Origin: an uncultured Bacteroidota bacterium
GTDB taxonomy: Bacteria > Bacteroidota > Bacteroidia > Bacteroidales > P3
Direction of reading: 5' to 3'
Length of the DNA: 25,288 nucleotides
Assembly: GCA_902766265.1 (NCBI GenBank)
Contig: CACXCY010000229.1
Coordinates: 1 to 25,288, forward strand
The translations under genes and the position numbers were made by a program. Shown piece by piece: positions 1-7,720 of the stretch (positions are counted from its first letter, which is position 1; the number at the start of each line of letters is the position of its first letter). The notes beneath the pieces are model-generated. The model made no database searches and had not been told where the DNA came from. It worked only from the letters and a program-made list of their open reading frames with translations.

Positions 1-453
1 CACCTTGTATCCGAGGTCGCCTGGGGTGAAGTAGAATTTCTCGTAATAGCCAGGGTCGTCGGGGATGTGCATCTTCCGGTATTTCCCTAGATAGCTTCCA
101 TCGGCATCGATGACGGCGGTGGTGTTGTGGTAGAGCCCTTCGGCACGTTTCTCAAACATGGAGCACACGATGACCACGCCCAACTCTCGCGCCAACCGCA
201 TGAAGTGCTGTGTCGTGGGACCATCGGGGATGCTTTCTGCGAATGCGAAATTATGGTAGTCCTCGACATCGCAAAAATAGTGTGCTGCAAAGAGCTCCTG
301 CAGACATATAATCTGTGCGCCCCGCTCAGCCAGTTCGCATACGCGGCGGGTGTATAGTTCCAAGTTCTTTTGTTTTTCGGCCTCTGGGTCATCGTCACGG
401 ATGACGGCGACCTGTGCCAATCCAATTTTGACTTTCTTTGCTTCGGGTTTCAC
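1..453 (-). CDS. aguB: N-carbamoylputrescine amidase, partial (C-terminus beyond left edge)
   Basis: Carbon-nitrogen hydrolase (nitrilase superfamily) that converts N-carbamoylputrescine to putrescine, CO2 and ammonia in the agmatine route to polyamines; cytosolic. The visible 151 residues start KPEAKKVKIGLAQVAV and contain two of the three catalytic-triad regions: Glu53 in ICLQELF and Lys127 in GKYRKMHIPDD, followed by GYYEKFYFTPGD, which is very typical of AguB. The nucleophilic Cys (CWDQW region in the family) lies past the left edge. No ATG is available: an in-frame TAA occurs eight codons before GTG at 451-453, so GTG is the likely start (ATT also possible). It lies 21 bp after the SUMF1-like gene and is probably cotranscribed with it and sppA. 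The agmatine deiminase partner, if present, would be off the left edge. Family call is firm; substrate is inferred from close sequence resemblance. Confidence 0.88.
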   Translation of the reverse strand, partial: MKPEAKKVKIGLAQVAVIRDDDPEAEKQKNLELYTRRVCELAERGAQIICLQELFAAHYFCDVEDYHNFAFAESIPDGPTTQHFMRLARELGVVIVCSMFEKRAEGLYHNTTAVIDADGSYLGKYRKMHIPDDPGYYEKFYFTPGDLGYKV

Positions 454-474
454 GGTAATGCTGGTGTAATGTGG

Positions 475-1281
475 TTATTTGCTGGAGTCGTAGAACGGCT
501 GTTCTCTGTAAAAGACAATCCTGAATCCTGGAAATGTCGATGGTTTCATTTTGGGTGCCGACGGCACAACGAACGGCATGGGCTCTTGCGAGCTGCTGCC
601 GCCAATGAGGGCGTAGGTGGGATGCCATGTGGTGTCGCCTACCAATGAGGATATACTTCCGTTTTCGACAAGTTCGCAGGCGTTGCCGCTCATGTCATAT
701 ATTCCAAGCTCGTTGGGCACTTTCTGCTGCACGGGGTGCAACTGACCGCCGCTGTTGCCTTTGTGCCAGGCCACATGGTTGGGGTTGTTGCTGCCGGCGT
801 AGTTGTATCCTTCAGAGTAGTGTCCTCCTTTGGCGGCAAAAATCCATTCGCCTAAGGTGGGGATGCGGAATCCGAAAGTCAGTATAGAGTCCAGTTTGTG
901 GCAAAAAGTAACTGCCTCTTCTGGCGACGCAATGGTGGCAGGCAGGTCGTCGCCGCGTTGTATCCAGCAGGGGTTGGCGGAGCCCATAACGGCTATCCAT
1001 TGCTGTTGTGTCACTTCATTGCGCATGATGTAAAATCCGCCAAAGGTGACATAGTATCCATCGTCCTCTATGCTGACAGTGTCGGTGGCCACATAGGTGA
1101 ATTCGAACAGAGGCCCCTCTGGAACAGGGCTGTCGGGCAGATAGTAGTAGTCAAACATGTAGCGCGTCAGGTTCCATCCCCATTGGGTGGAGTCGGCATC
1201 ATTCATGCCAAACCAACGGTTGGTTTGTGCCCCAGCGCTCATCGAGACAGCCACAAGGATAACTGTCAGCAGATTCCTCAT
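475..1281 (-). CDS. Secreted SUMF1 / formylglycine-generating-enzyme-like domain protein
   Basis: A 268-residue protein with a Sec signal peptide (MRNLLTVILVAVSMSAGA, cleavage near residues 18-19) and one SUMF1/FGE-sulfatase fold domain, seen as FYIMRNEVTQQQWIAVMG (about 83-100), DDLPATIASPEEAVTFC, FRIPTLGEWIFAAKGG (139-153), NSGGQLHPVQQKVPNELGIYDMSGN and a terminal GFRIV. No Cys falls in the C-terminal segment where true formylglycine-generating enzymes hold their catalytic pair; the only cysteines are near 105, 127 and 202, and the usual RGGSW is IGGSSS. It is therefore probably a structural or binding protein, as are the GldJ/GldK-type SUMF1 proteins of Bacteroidota, though it is shorter and has no lipobox. 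It starts 24 bp after sppA and precedes aguB by 21 bp. Its exact role is unknown. Confidence 0.8.
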   Translation of the reverse strand: MRNLLTVILVAVSMSAGAQTNRWFGMNDADSTQWGWNLTRYMFDYYYLPDSPVPEGPLFEFTYVATDTVSIEDDGYYVTFGGFYIMRNEVTQQQWIAVMGSANPCWIQRGDDLPATIASPEEAVTFCHKLDSILTFGFRIPTLGEWIFAAKGGHYSEGYNYAGSNNPNHVAWHKGNSGGQLHPVQQKVPNELGIYDMSGNACELVENGSISSLVGDTTWHPTYALIGGSSSQEPMPFVVPSAPKMKPSTFPGFRIVFYREQPFYDSSK

Positions 1282-1305
1282 TGTGTTGGGTAGCGTTCGA
1301 AGTGG

Positions 1306-3171
1306 TTAGTTGATATTGATGAAATAGGGCAGGCGTGCCTGCAGACAGGGCTCTTCGGCAAGTCCGCGGATGTCACATTCTATCTGGCGTTCCAACGTGT
1401 TGTGGCGTATGGCTTTCCGTGCCTGGAACAGGGCACGTAACGAGATGGTGCTTCCGTCGCTGTCCTCGTCATCGTTGCCGAGCATAGCCATCAGTTGTTC
1501 CATCCAGTCTTTGGGATTGGGATAGTGTACAATGCTGTAGTCTTTGATACCAGCCAAGTCGGCAGCGATACGGAAGGCCAAGTCAATGCCACCCAGCGTG
1601 TCCACCAAGCCAAGTTTCAATGCATCGGCACCTGTCCACACGCGGCCTTTGGCTATAGAATCCACGGCCTCATAGCTCATCTTGCGACCTAAGGCAACGG
1701 TGCTCACAAACGTGACGTAGAAATCCTCGACGTTCTGTTGCATCATGGCGCGTGCCGTGGGGGAAAGTCCGACAAGGGACAGTCCTGTGGAGTTGTGGTT
1801 GGTTTGTGCGGTATCGAATGTGATGCCAATCTTCTTTTTCAACATGTTTCCTACTTCAGGAAGGGTGCCGAACACCCCTATGGAGCCGGTGATGGTGGTA
1901 GGTTGAGCCACAATCTTGTCGGCCAGGCACGACATTTCGTATCCTGCCGATGCGGCGAGGTCGCTCATCGACACCACGACGGGTTTCACCTTCTTTGCGC
2001 GGCGCACAGCGGCTGTCATCGTCTGGCTGGCGGTGGCGGCACCTCCCGGTGAGTTGACACGGAGCACGATGGCTTTCACATCGTCGTCTTTTACAGCATC
2101 GTCGATGGCTTTGGCGATACGGTCACCATACACACCGGTGCCGTAGCCAGGATAGCGGCCACCTTTCACGGTGCCTTCAGCATAGATGACGGCAATCTCG
2201 TTGTTGCTGTCTTCTTTGTTTTGGCGCACGGCTTTGGCGTACTTTTTCACGCTGATGGTGTGCTTGCGCCCGTAGGTGCTGTCGAGCAGTTGCTTTATGT
2301 CGTACTCATAGCAGAGCGTGTCCACGAGGCCTGATTTGTAGGCGCCTTTGGCCAGGTATCCACTCAGCTGGTCGGCTATCGTGTTGATGCTGTCGTAGCT
2401 CATGTGGCGTGCATCGGCCATGTTGTGAGCCGCATGGCTCCAGATAGAGTTGATATAGGCGTGGATCTGTTCACGGTTTGCCTCACTCATGTGGTTCATG
2501 ATATAGGGCTCGCCGGCACTTTTGTAGGCGCAACTTGTCGGGCGAATCAAGTCCACCTTCATGCCCAATTTGTCGAACAAGTCCTTGTAGAACATAAGTT
2601 GTGCGCCGATACCACGGAAGTCCACAACACCGTCGGTGTGCAGGCATATACGGTCGGCTGCGGTGGCTAGATAGTATATGGGTTGTGTGAACATCTCGCC
2701 GTAGCATATCACAGGTTTGCCGCTTGTGCGGAAGTCGATGATGGCGTTGCGCAGTTCTTCGGAAAGACCCCAAGAAAGGTCGCTGGCACCACAGGCGATG
2801 TACACACCCTTGATGCGGTTGTCGTTCTTGGCGGCATGGAGGGTCTCCAGAATATCCTCAGCGCTGATGACTTTTTCTTCGCTGAAGGCATTCTCCAGCA
2901 TGTTGGGAGCCGCTTCCTGAATATGTTGACTGAGGTCGATTTTCACAAAGCTGCCGTCTTTCACGGTGACGCTGTCGGATTTGTCAATGCTGCCCATCAT
3001 GCTGATGATCATAATGATCATGGCGATAAAAGAGATGATGCTCAATACGGCGCTGGCCACGATGATGCCTACGGCCGATGCCAGCATGGTTTGCCCAAAG
3101 TTGAGGGGCTGTCGTGTTGGCTGTGTCTGAGCGTTGCTTTGCTGTTCTGTTTGGGTGTACGATTCTTCCAT
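1306..3171 (-). CDS. sppA: Signal peptide peptidase SppA (67 kDa type, S49 protease)
   Basis: A 621-residue inner-membrane serine protease that degrades signal peptides left after secretion. It has a hydrophilic Q/T-rich N-tail, one membrane segment (about residues 28-60, very Ile/Met rich), then two S49 domains in tandem. The Ser/Lys dyad is visible: Lys217 in CAYKSAGEPY of the first domain and Ser408 in DLAASAGYEMS of the second, close to Lys209 and Ser409 of the E. coli enzyme. Other markers are RVNSPGGAA (371-379) and TGSIGVFG. Length fits the long 67K class. The start is the first ATG after an AT-rich leader. It is first in a minus-strand run with the SUMF1-like gene and aguB (gaps 24 and 21 bp). 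I see no clean TAnnTTTG promoter upstream. Confidence 0.95.
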   Translation of the reverse strand: MEESYTQTEQQSNAQTQPTRQPLNFGQTMLASAVGIIVASAVLSIISFIAMIIMIISMMGSIDKSDSVTVKDGSFVKIDLSQHIQEAAPNMLENAFSEEKVISAEDILETLHAAKNDNRIKGVYIACGASDLSWGLSEELRNAIIDFRTSGKPVICYGEMFTQPIYYLATAADRICLHTDGVVDFRGIGAQLMFYKDLFDKLGMKVDLIRPTSCAYKSAGEPYIMNHMSEANREQIHAYINSIWSHAAHNMADARHMSYDSINTIADQLSGYLAKGAYKSGLVDTLCYEYDIKQLLDSTYGRKHTISVKKYAKAVRQNKEDSNNEIAVIYAEGTVKGGRYPGYGTGVYGDRIAKAIDDAVKDDDVKAIVLRVNSPGGAATASQTMTAAVRRAKKVKPVVVSMSDLAASAGYEMSCLADKIVAQPTTITGSIGVFGTLPEVGNMLKKKIGITFDTAQTNHNSTGLSLVGLSPTARAMMQQNVEDFYVTFVSTVALGRKMSYEAVDSIAKGRVWTGADALKLGLVDTLGGIDLAFRIAADLAGIKDYSIVHYPNPKDWMEQLMAMLGNDDEDSDGSTISLRALFQARKAIRHNTLERQIECDIRGLAEEPCLQARLPYFININ

Positions 3172-3323
3172 ATTGGTTGCTGTTTTATATTAATTCATTT
3201 TTAATAAAATTATGAGGATAACGTAAGTCTTCCTGTTTTAGTATTGAACGGTATAAATCTTTGACAGAGTGTTGTGTTCATTCATCAAGGAATGATTTAT
3301 CGTGTTAATGGACAAAAATCCTA

Positions 3324-3353
3324 TTGCCAAGTCATGAAAATGTTGTATCTTTG
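3324..3353 (+). promoter_or_regulatory. Bacteroidota-type promoter for the beta-barrel gene
   Basis: The -7 element TATCTTTG is at 3346-3353 (followed by C) and a -33 TTG is at 3324-3326, a 19-bp spacer. This matches the primary sigma-factor consensus TTTG / TAnnTTTG of Bacteroidota. It is 41 bp upstream of the ATG at 3395. Confidence 0.75.
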
Positions 3354-3394
3354 CATCATTAAATTGATGCTTAAATGTTTTAAATACAATTGGT

Positions 3395-4180
3395 ATGAAA
3401 CGAGTTTCAGTACTCATAATTCTGTTGTTTGCAGTATTACGTTCAGCTACTGCGCAAAACAATAATTGGACTTTCTTTGTAGGATGGAATCAGGCCATTG
3501 GTGATTTTGCAAAATCAGATATTCCATCGAACGACTGGGCTCTTATTTCCTACGAAAGTACCAAGGGCGGTGCTGGCTATGGGTTCGACTTGGGCGTGTC
3601 ATATAGCCATCCTCTGGTTGGCAGTAATGCAAGCATTGTTGTTAGTGCAGATTTTATATACACAGATGTCAATTACGACATTCGCCACAAAACAAACATG
3701 TCCATCATTGATGCTCGTAACAATTTTGACAAAGTGAATATTATTTCTCCGAAATTCATAAACGTTCCAATCCTTGCAGGAGCTCGTTATGAATTCGAGA
3801 TGAGCAGCAAATACAGTTTCTATTTAGAAGCGCAAGCGGGTCTTGCTATTCGTAAGATTACCAATCGTAGTGCTAGTTTTATCGGTGGGAAAGAGCCCAT
3901 ATCGATAGGTGGAGTAAATATGTATGATTATGTATATACCGACCATTTCTATGGTTCTGCGTCTCTTGCTTTTCACATCTCCATCGGTTTCGTCGAGAAC
4001 GCCCACTGGATTGCCGACCTAGGACTTTGGAGTATGGGTAGCATGCCAGTTGAGGGATATGAGGAATATGAGATGAATACTACTACGACACCGGGACTTC
4101 GTTCATACGGTACACATTCGTTTACAGTGGGAAATATCATTCCGGCTTTCTTTACGTTGAAAATCGGTTATCGGTTGTAA
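3395..4180 (+). CDS. Outer-membrane beta-barrel protein
   Basis: A 261-residue predicted outer-membrane protein. Residues 1-20 form a signal peptide (MKRVSVLIILLFAVLRSATA, cut before QNNN). The rest alternates amphipathic strands rich in Tyr, Phe and Gly, with long polar loops, and ends in FFTLKIGYRL, a typical barrel-closing last strand with aromatic/hydrophobic residues. This resembles the porin-family outer-membrane beta-barrel proteins common in Bacteroidota. No plug, enzyme or binding motif is visible. It has its own promoter and its coding sequence is visibly more AT-rich than the GC-rich ctpA gene that follows. The next start is 131 bp downstream, so readthrough into ctpA is possible but unproven. 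Specific function is unknown. Confidence 0.75.
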   Translation: MKRVSVLIILLFAVLRSATAQNNNWTFFVGWNQAIGDFAKSDIPSNDWALISYESTKGGAGYGFDLGVSYSHPLVGSNASIVVSADFIYTDVNYDIRHKTNMSIIDARNNFDKVNIISPKFINVPILAGARYEFEMSSKYSFYLEAQAGLAIRKITNRSASFIGGKEPISIGGVNMYDYVYTDHFYGSASLAFHISIGFVENAHWIADLGLWSMGSMPVEGYEEYEMNTTTTPGLRSYGTHSFTVGNIIPAFFTLKIGYRL

Positions 4181-4311
4181 AGGTAATTTGTTTTAATAAT
4201 ATTGGTGGATAAGAAACTGCGGAGATTCTTACCGTTTTTACATTTACTGAGGTTACGGTGGGCAATAAAACGCCTGTTGGCTCGTTACCCTATCGTCAAA
4301 ATTTACTAACG

Positions 4312-6090
4312 ATGAGAATCCGCACTCTGATACTTTCCGTTGTCCTCGGCTGTCTCGTGGCAGCACCGGCCTTTGCGTGGTCGCAGAAGCCGGAGAAACG
4401 TTCCAAAAAGCAGGATATACAGGCAGCCGCAGCCATCGACACCATGGTCTCCTGGCAGCAGCTCAGCCAGACCTACGGCATTATCAACGAGCAGTATGTG
4501 CAGGTGCCCGATATGCCCAAGCTCTCGGAGGTGGGCATCGTGGCTATGCTCAAGGAACTCGACCCCCATTCGATGTTCATCGCCAAACGCGATGTGCAGC
4601 GTACCAACGAGGGGCTTGTGGGCAATTTTGAGGGCGTCGGCATCTCGTTCCAGATAGTCAAGGACACCATTCAGGTGGCTGAGGTCATCGTCGGAGGGCC
4701 GTCGGAGAAAGTGGGGTTGCAGATAGGCGACCAGATTGTGGCCATCGACGGCGAGAACGCTACGGGCGACACTATCAACAATTCGTTTGTGTTCAAGCGT
4801 CTGCGTGGCAAGAAAGATACCAAGGTGGAGCTCACTGTGCGTCGTTCGGGTAATGAGCTGCATTTCGTGGTGGTGCGCGACAAGGTGCCCATCTATTCGG
4901 TGGACAGCCGTTTCATGCTTGATTCTGTCACGGGATATATCCGTCTCACCCGTTTTGCCCGCACTTCGGTTGATGAGGTTCATAATGCTGTGGCCGAACT
5001 CAAGAAGAAGGGCATGAAACGTTTGGTCTTCGACCTTCGCGGCAACGGCGGCGGCTATCTGGAGATGGCTTGTGGCGTTGCCGACGAGTTTCTCCCCAAG
5101 GGTCGTCTTATCGTCTATCAGGAGGGGCGCAGCCAGCCGCGCCAAGGGTACGGCTCCAGCCATTTCGGCGGATTCTCGGAGGGCGAGCTCGTGGTGCTGA
5201 TTGATGAAAACTCGGCTTCGGCCAGCGAGATAGTCAGCGGTGCGTTGCAGGATTGGGACAGAGCCACCATCGTCGGTCGCCGGTCGTTCGGCAAAGGACT
5301 GGTGCAGCGTGTGTTTTCGCTCAAAGACGGGTCGCAGATACGTCTCACCACGGCGCGCTATTACACTCCGTCGGGCCGTTGCATCCAGAAGCCCTACGAC
5401 AAGGGCGCGGAGTCGTATTATAAAGATTTGATGGACCGCTACAATCATGGCGAGATGGTGCATCCCGACTCCATCCACATGCCCGACTCGCTTAAATTCC
5501 GCACCAGCAAGGGGCGCATCGTCTATGGTGGCGGCGGCATCATGCCCGATGTCTTTGTGCCCATCGACACCATGCGTCTCAGCGATTACTACCTCAATCT
5601 GCGAGCCAAAGGACTGATTACCGACTTTACGACCGATTGGGCCAATCATCACCGCCAAGATGAGCGGCTGGCTGATTTTGACAGTTTCCTCAAGAACTAC
5701 GACTCCTATGGCGTCGATGCCAAGTTTGCCGCCTATGCCGAGGGCAAAGGTGTGAAACGCACCGCCGTGAAAGGCGAATGGGTGGCTTCCTGGGTGGCCG
5801 ACCAGTTCAAGAAACAGATAAAGGACTCCGTTGCCGCCATTACCGCCGACAATTATATCGACTATATAGCACGCTGGCAGAAGGATACCACCTTTATGAA
5901 CGCTGTCGTCGAGCGTGCCCGCAAGGAGGACCTGCGCACCGAGGAAATCAACCGCCGCAGCGAGGAATACCTTTCCGTGATGCTCAAGGCGCTCATCGCC
6001 CGTTCTCTCTATGGGTCGCAGTACTACTACATGATTATGAAGTCGGAGGACCAAGGTCTCAAAGCCGCCCTCAAGGCCTTCAAATTCTAG
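4312..6090 (+). CDS. C-terminal processing protease, S41 family with PDZ domain
   Basis: A 592-residue periplasmic or envelope serine protease of the CtpA/Prc family, which trims or degrades exported proteins from the C-terminus. The chosen ATG gives a clean signal peptide (MRIRTLILSVVLGCLVAAPAFAW); a GTG 54 bp upstream is open but would bury it. Order: signal peptide 1-23; helical region with LKELDPHSMFI (81-90); PDZ domain about 103-190 (GNFEGVGISFQI, GLQIGDQIVAIDG); S41 catalytic domain about 195-365 with DLRGNGGGYL (241-250), nucleophile Ser303 in ENSASASEI and Lys328 in RRSFGKGLVQ, spaced 25 residues as in E. coli Tsp; then about 230 residues of helical C-terminal extension. The stop codon is itself part of the first unit of an 11-bp repeat array. 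A large antisense open frame exists here but is only a shadow of the GC-rich codon pattern. Confidence 0.93.
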   Translation: MRIRTLILSVVLGCLVAAPAFAWSQKPEKRSKKQDIQAAAAIDTMVSWQQLSQTYGIINEQYVQVPDMPKLSEVGIVAMLKELDPHSMFIAKRDVQRTNEGLVGNFEGVGISFQIVKDTIQVAEVIVGGPSEKVGLQIGDQIVAIDGENATGDTINNSFVFKRLRGKKDTKVELTVRRSGNELHFVVVRDKVPIYSVDSRFMLDSVTGYIRLTRFARTSVDEVHNAVAELKKKGMKRLVFDLRGNGGGYLEMACGVADEFLPKGRLIVYQEGRSQPRQGYGSSHFGGFSEGELVVLIDENSASASEIVSGALQDWDRATIVGRRSFGKGLVQRVFSLKDGSQIRLTTARYYTPSGRCIQKPYDKGAESYYKDLMDRYNHGEMVHPDSIHMPDSLKFRTSKGRIVYGGGGIMPDVFVPIDTMRLSDYYLNLRAKGLITDFTTDWANHHRQDERLADFDSFLKNYDSYGVDAKFAAYAEGKGVKRTAVKGEWVASWVADQFKKQIKDSVAAITADNYIDYIARWQKDTTFMNAVVERARKEDLRTEEINRRSEEYLSVMLKALIARSLYGSQYYYMIMKSEDQGLKAALKAFKF

Positions 6091-6194
6091 CCAAATTCTA
6101 GGGTGACTCTAGGGTAACTAGTATGTTTCTAGTATGTTCCTAGTATGTTCCTAGTATGTTCCTTGTATCTTCCTTGTATCTTCCTTGTATGTGG
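6087..6194 (+). repeat. 11-bp tandem repeat array starting at the ctpA stop codon
   Basis: Ten consecutive units, nine of 11 bp and one of 9 bp: CTAGCCAAATT (6087-6097, containing the TAG stop), CTAGGGTGACT (6098-6108), CTAGGGTAA (6109-6117), CTAGTATGTTT (6118-6128), CTAGTATGTTC three times (6129-6161), CTTGTATCTTC twice (6162-6183), CTTGTATGTGG (6184-6194). The central units are identical and the flanking ones are diverged, the pattern expected of slippage expansion plus decay. No terminator-like hairpin is visible in this intergenic region. A second 11-bp array with a different unit lies at 25186-25229. Confidence 0.9.
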
Positions 6195-6333
6195 TGGGGT
6201 GCTAAGTGGTAGGTAGTGCTTTTTTCCCCTGGATAGCAGATTCGGATTATGTGTAAGGATGTTTCTTGGGATGCCGTCAAGTATTGGAAGAGAACGATAA
6301 GTCCGGGCGAGGTGGACAAGATGTTGAAAAGAT
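6195..6333. other. Intergenic stretch without a convincing gene
   Basis: Between the repeat array and the arcA promoter (whole gap 6091-6438). It starts GT-rich and contains an open frame ATG 6249 to TGA 6338 (29 codons, beginning MCKDVSWDAVKYW) with no recognisable domain and no clear ribosome binding site. It could be chance, a tiny gene, or a remnant. No hairpin terminator seen. Confidence 0.4.
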
Positions 6334-6367
6334 TTTGATTGGGATTGGAAAGTTTTTGCTATCTTTG
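6334..6367 (+). promoter_or_regulatory. Bacteroidota-type promoter for arcA
   Basis: TATCTTTG at 6360-6367 (then CAC) with TTTG at 6334-6337, a 22-bp spacer. This predicts a leader of roughly 60-65 nt before the ATG at 6439. No riboswitch or attenuator is recognisable in that leader. Confidence 0.7.
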
Positions 6368-6438
6368 CACTTACCTATTTTGTGGGCATTGTGAAAGCAT
6401 TGCTCTACAATATAATGTGTTAGATTATTAGTATACGT

Positions 6439-7686
6439 ATGATACCTGTAAACTTACGCTCCGAAACTGGCCGACTGAACGCTGTGCTGCTGCATCGTCC
6501 CGGTCGTGAAATCGAAGCTATGGCCCCTCAGAACGCACCGGATGCCTTGTATAGCGACATATTGAACTTGGATATTGTGAACAGGGAATATGCTTGTTTC
6601 TCGGGTGCGCTGGAGAAGGTGGCAAAGGTGTTCTATGTGAGAGATATACTTGAGGAGCTGCTGACGGACGATGACATCAGCGAGGTGCTGGTGCGGCAGT
6701 CGTGTGCCTACGACGGCTGTGACTTTCTGGCCGACGAGTTGTTGACGCATGACGCCAAGACGCTGGCTGGCGAACTGATAGAGGGCTTCGCTTACCGAAA
6801 GGGCAAAGACCCTGAGAGTTTTGCCCAGCGCCGTTTTCTGCTGCGCCCGCTCTACAATCTCTTCTTTACCAGGGATGCCTCGTCGTGTATGTACCGCAAG
6901 GCGTTGGTCAATTCGATGTCGTTTGAGGTGCGCGGACGTGAGTCGCTGCTGTACAAGACCATCTTTGAGCAATACTTCCGCACCGAGACGCTGTGGGCCC
7001 AAAAGCACGACGCGAAAGCGCGTACGGAAGGCGGCGACATCCAGATTGTCCGCGACGGTCTTGTGTGTATCGGCAACGGCATCCGCACCAACATGCAAGG
7101 CATCGAGTATCTGGTGAACCAGTTCGGCATAGGGGAGGATAACTTCTCGTTTATTGTGCAGGAACTGCCTCATAAGCCCGATTCGTTTATCCATCTGGAT
7201 ATGGTGTTCACCCATCTGGGCGAGCATCAATGCATGGTGTTTGAGCCGATGCTGAAACACAGCGGCCTCTTTGCCAACATGCACACCTACATGCTGTCGA
7301 CGGCGGGCTCCAAGGTGGAGCGCCATGAGTTTCCCGATATATTGAAGGCGCTGGAGTATGCCGGCGTGGAGATGGAACCTGTTTTCTGCGGTGGCAGGAG
7401 CGGGGAGGGGCTGTTTGACGACTGGAAGCAGGAACGCGAGCAGTGGCACAGCGGTGCCAACTTCTTCGCTTTCGGCGACAATCATGTCATTGGCTATCGT
7501 CGCAACGGCCATACTATCGATGCGTTGGACAAAGCCGGTTTTGCTGTGCTGAAGGCCGAGGATGTGTGTGCAGGCACGACCCATCCGTTCGACTATGAGA
7601 AGGCGGTGGTGACCTTTGCGGCTTCCGAACTGCCTCGCGGCGGTGGCGGCGCCCGTTGCATGACTTGCCCCATCAACAGGGATTAA
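6439..7686 (+). CDS. arcA: Arginine deiminase
   Basis: A 415-residue cytosolic guanidino-group-modifying enzyme that hydrolyses L-arginine to L-citrulline and ammonia. The catalytic set of the family is present: Asp146 in LFFTRD, Glu197 in EGGD, His252 and Asp254 in HLDMVFT, and nucleophile Cys407 in GGGGARCMTCPINRD at the C-terminus, nearly the same numbering as Cys406 of the Pseudomonas enzyme. The N-terminus SETGRLNAVLLHRPGREIE is also typical. Length is normal. It has its own promoter and is followed after 34 bp by the DUF2723 gene. No ornithine carbamoyltransferase, carbamate kinase or arginine/ornithine antiporter gene lies in the window, so this is not a classical arcABC operon. Substrate assignment follows the conserved motifs; another guanidino substrate is less likely. 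Confidence 0.92.
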   Translation: MIPVNLRSETGRLNAVLLHRPGREIEAMAPQNAPDALYSDILNLDIVNREYACFSGALEKVAKVFYVRDILEELLTDDDISEVLVRQSCAYDGCDFLADELLTHDAKTLAGELIEGFAYRKGKDPESFAQRRFLLRPLYNLFFTRDASSCMYRKALVNSMSFEVRGRESLLYKTIFEQYFRTETLWAQKHDAKARTEGGDIQIVRDGLVCIGNGIRTNMQGIEYLVNQFGIGEDNFSFIVQELPHKPDSFIHLDMVFTHLGEHQCMVFEPMLKHSGLFANMHTYMLSTAGSKVERHEFPDILKALEYAGVEMEPVFCGGRSGEGLFDDWKQEREQWHSGANFFAFGDNHVIGYRRNGHTIDALDKAGFAVLKAEDVCAGTTHPFDYEKAVVTFAASELPRGGGGARCMTCPINRD

Positions 7687-7720
7687 GATAAATAAGGTAA
7701 ACTAAAACCCAATACACAAA

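Noticed and set aside
4209..4230. AAGAA/TTCTT inverted repeat before the S41 protease
   Set aside because: A 5-bp AT stem is too weak to call a terminator.
4258..4311. GTG 4258 as start of the S41 protease
   Set aside because: It would place 18 polar residues ahead of a clean signal peptide starting at ATG 4312.
4306..6054. 582-codon open frame antisense to the S41 protease
   Set aside because: It mirrors codon positions of a GC-rich real gene with full S41 motifs; the antisense product is His/Leu-rich with no domain.
6087..6194. CRISPR array
   Set aside because: Units are contiguous 11-mers without spacers and no cas gene is nearby.
6249..6338. 29-codon open frame between the repeat array and arcA
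   Set aside because: No ribosome binding site or recognisable family, and its end overlaps the arcA -33 element; too short to support as a gene.
6454..7584. 376-codon antisense open frame over arcA
   Set aside because: arcA has all catalytic residues; the antisense translation is low-complexity and unlike any family.
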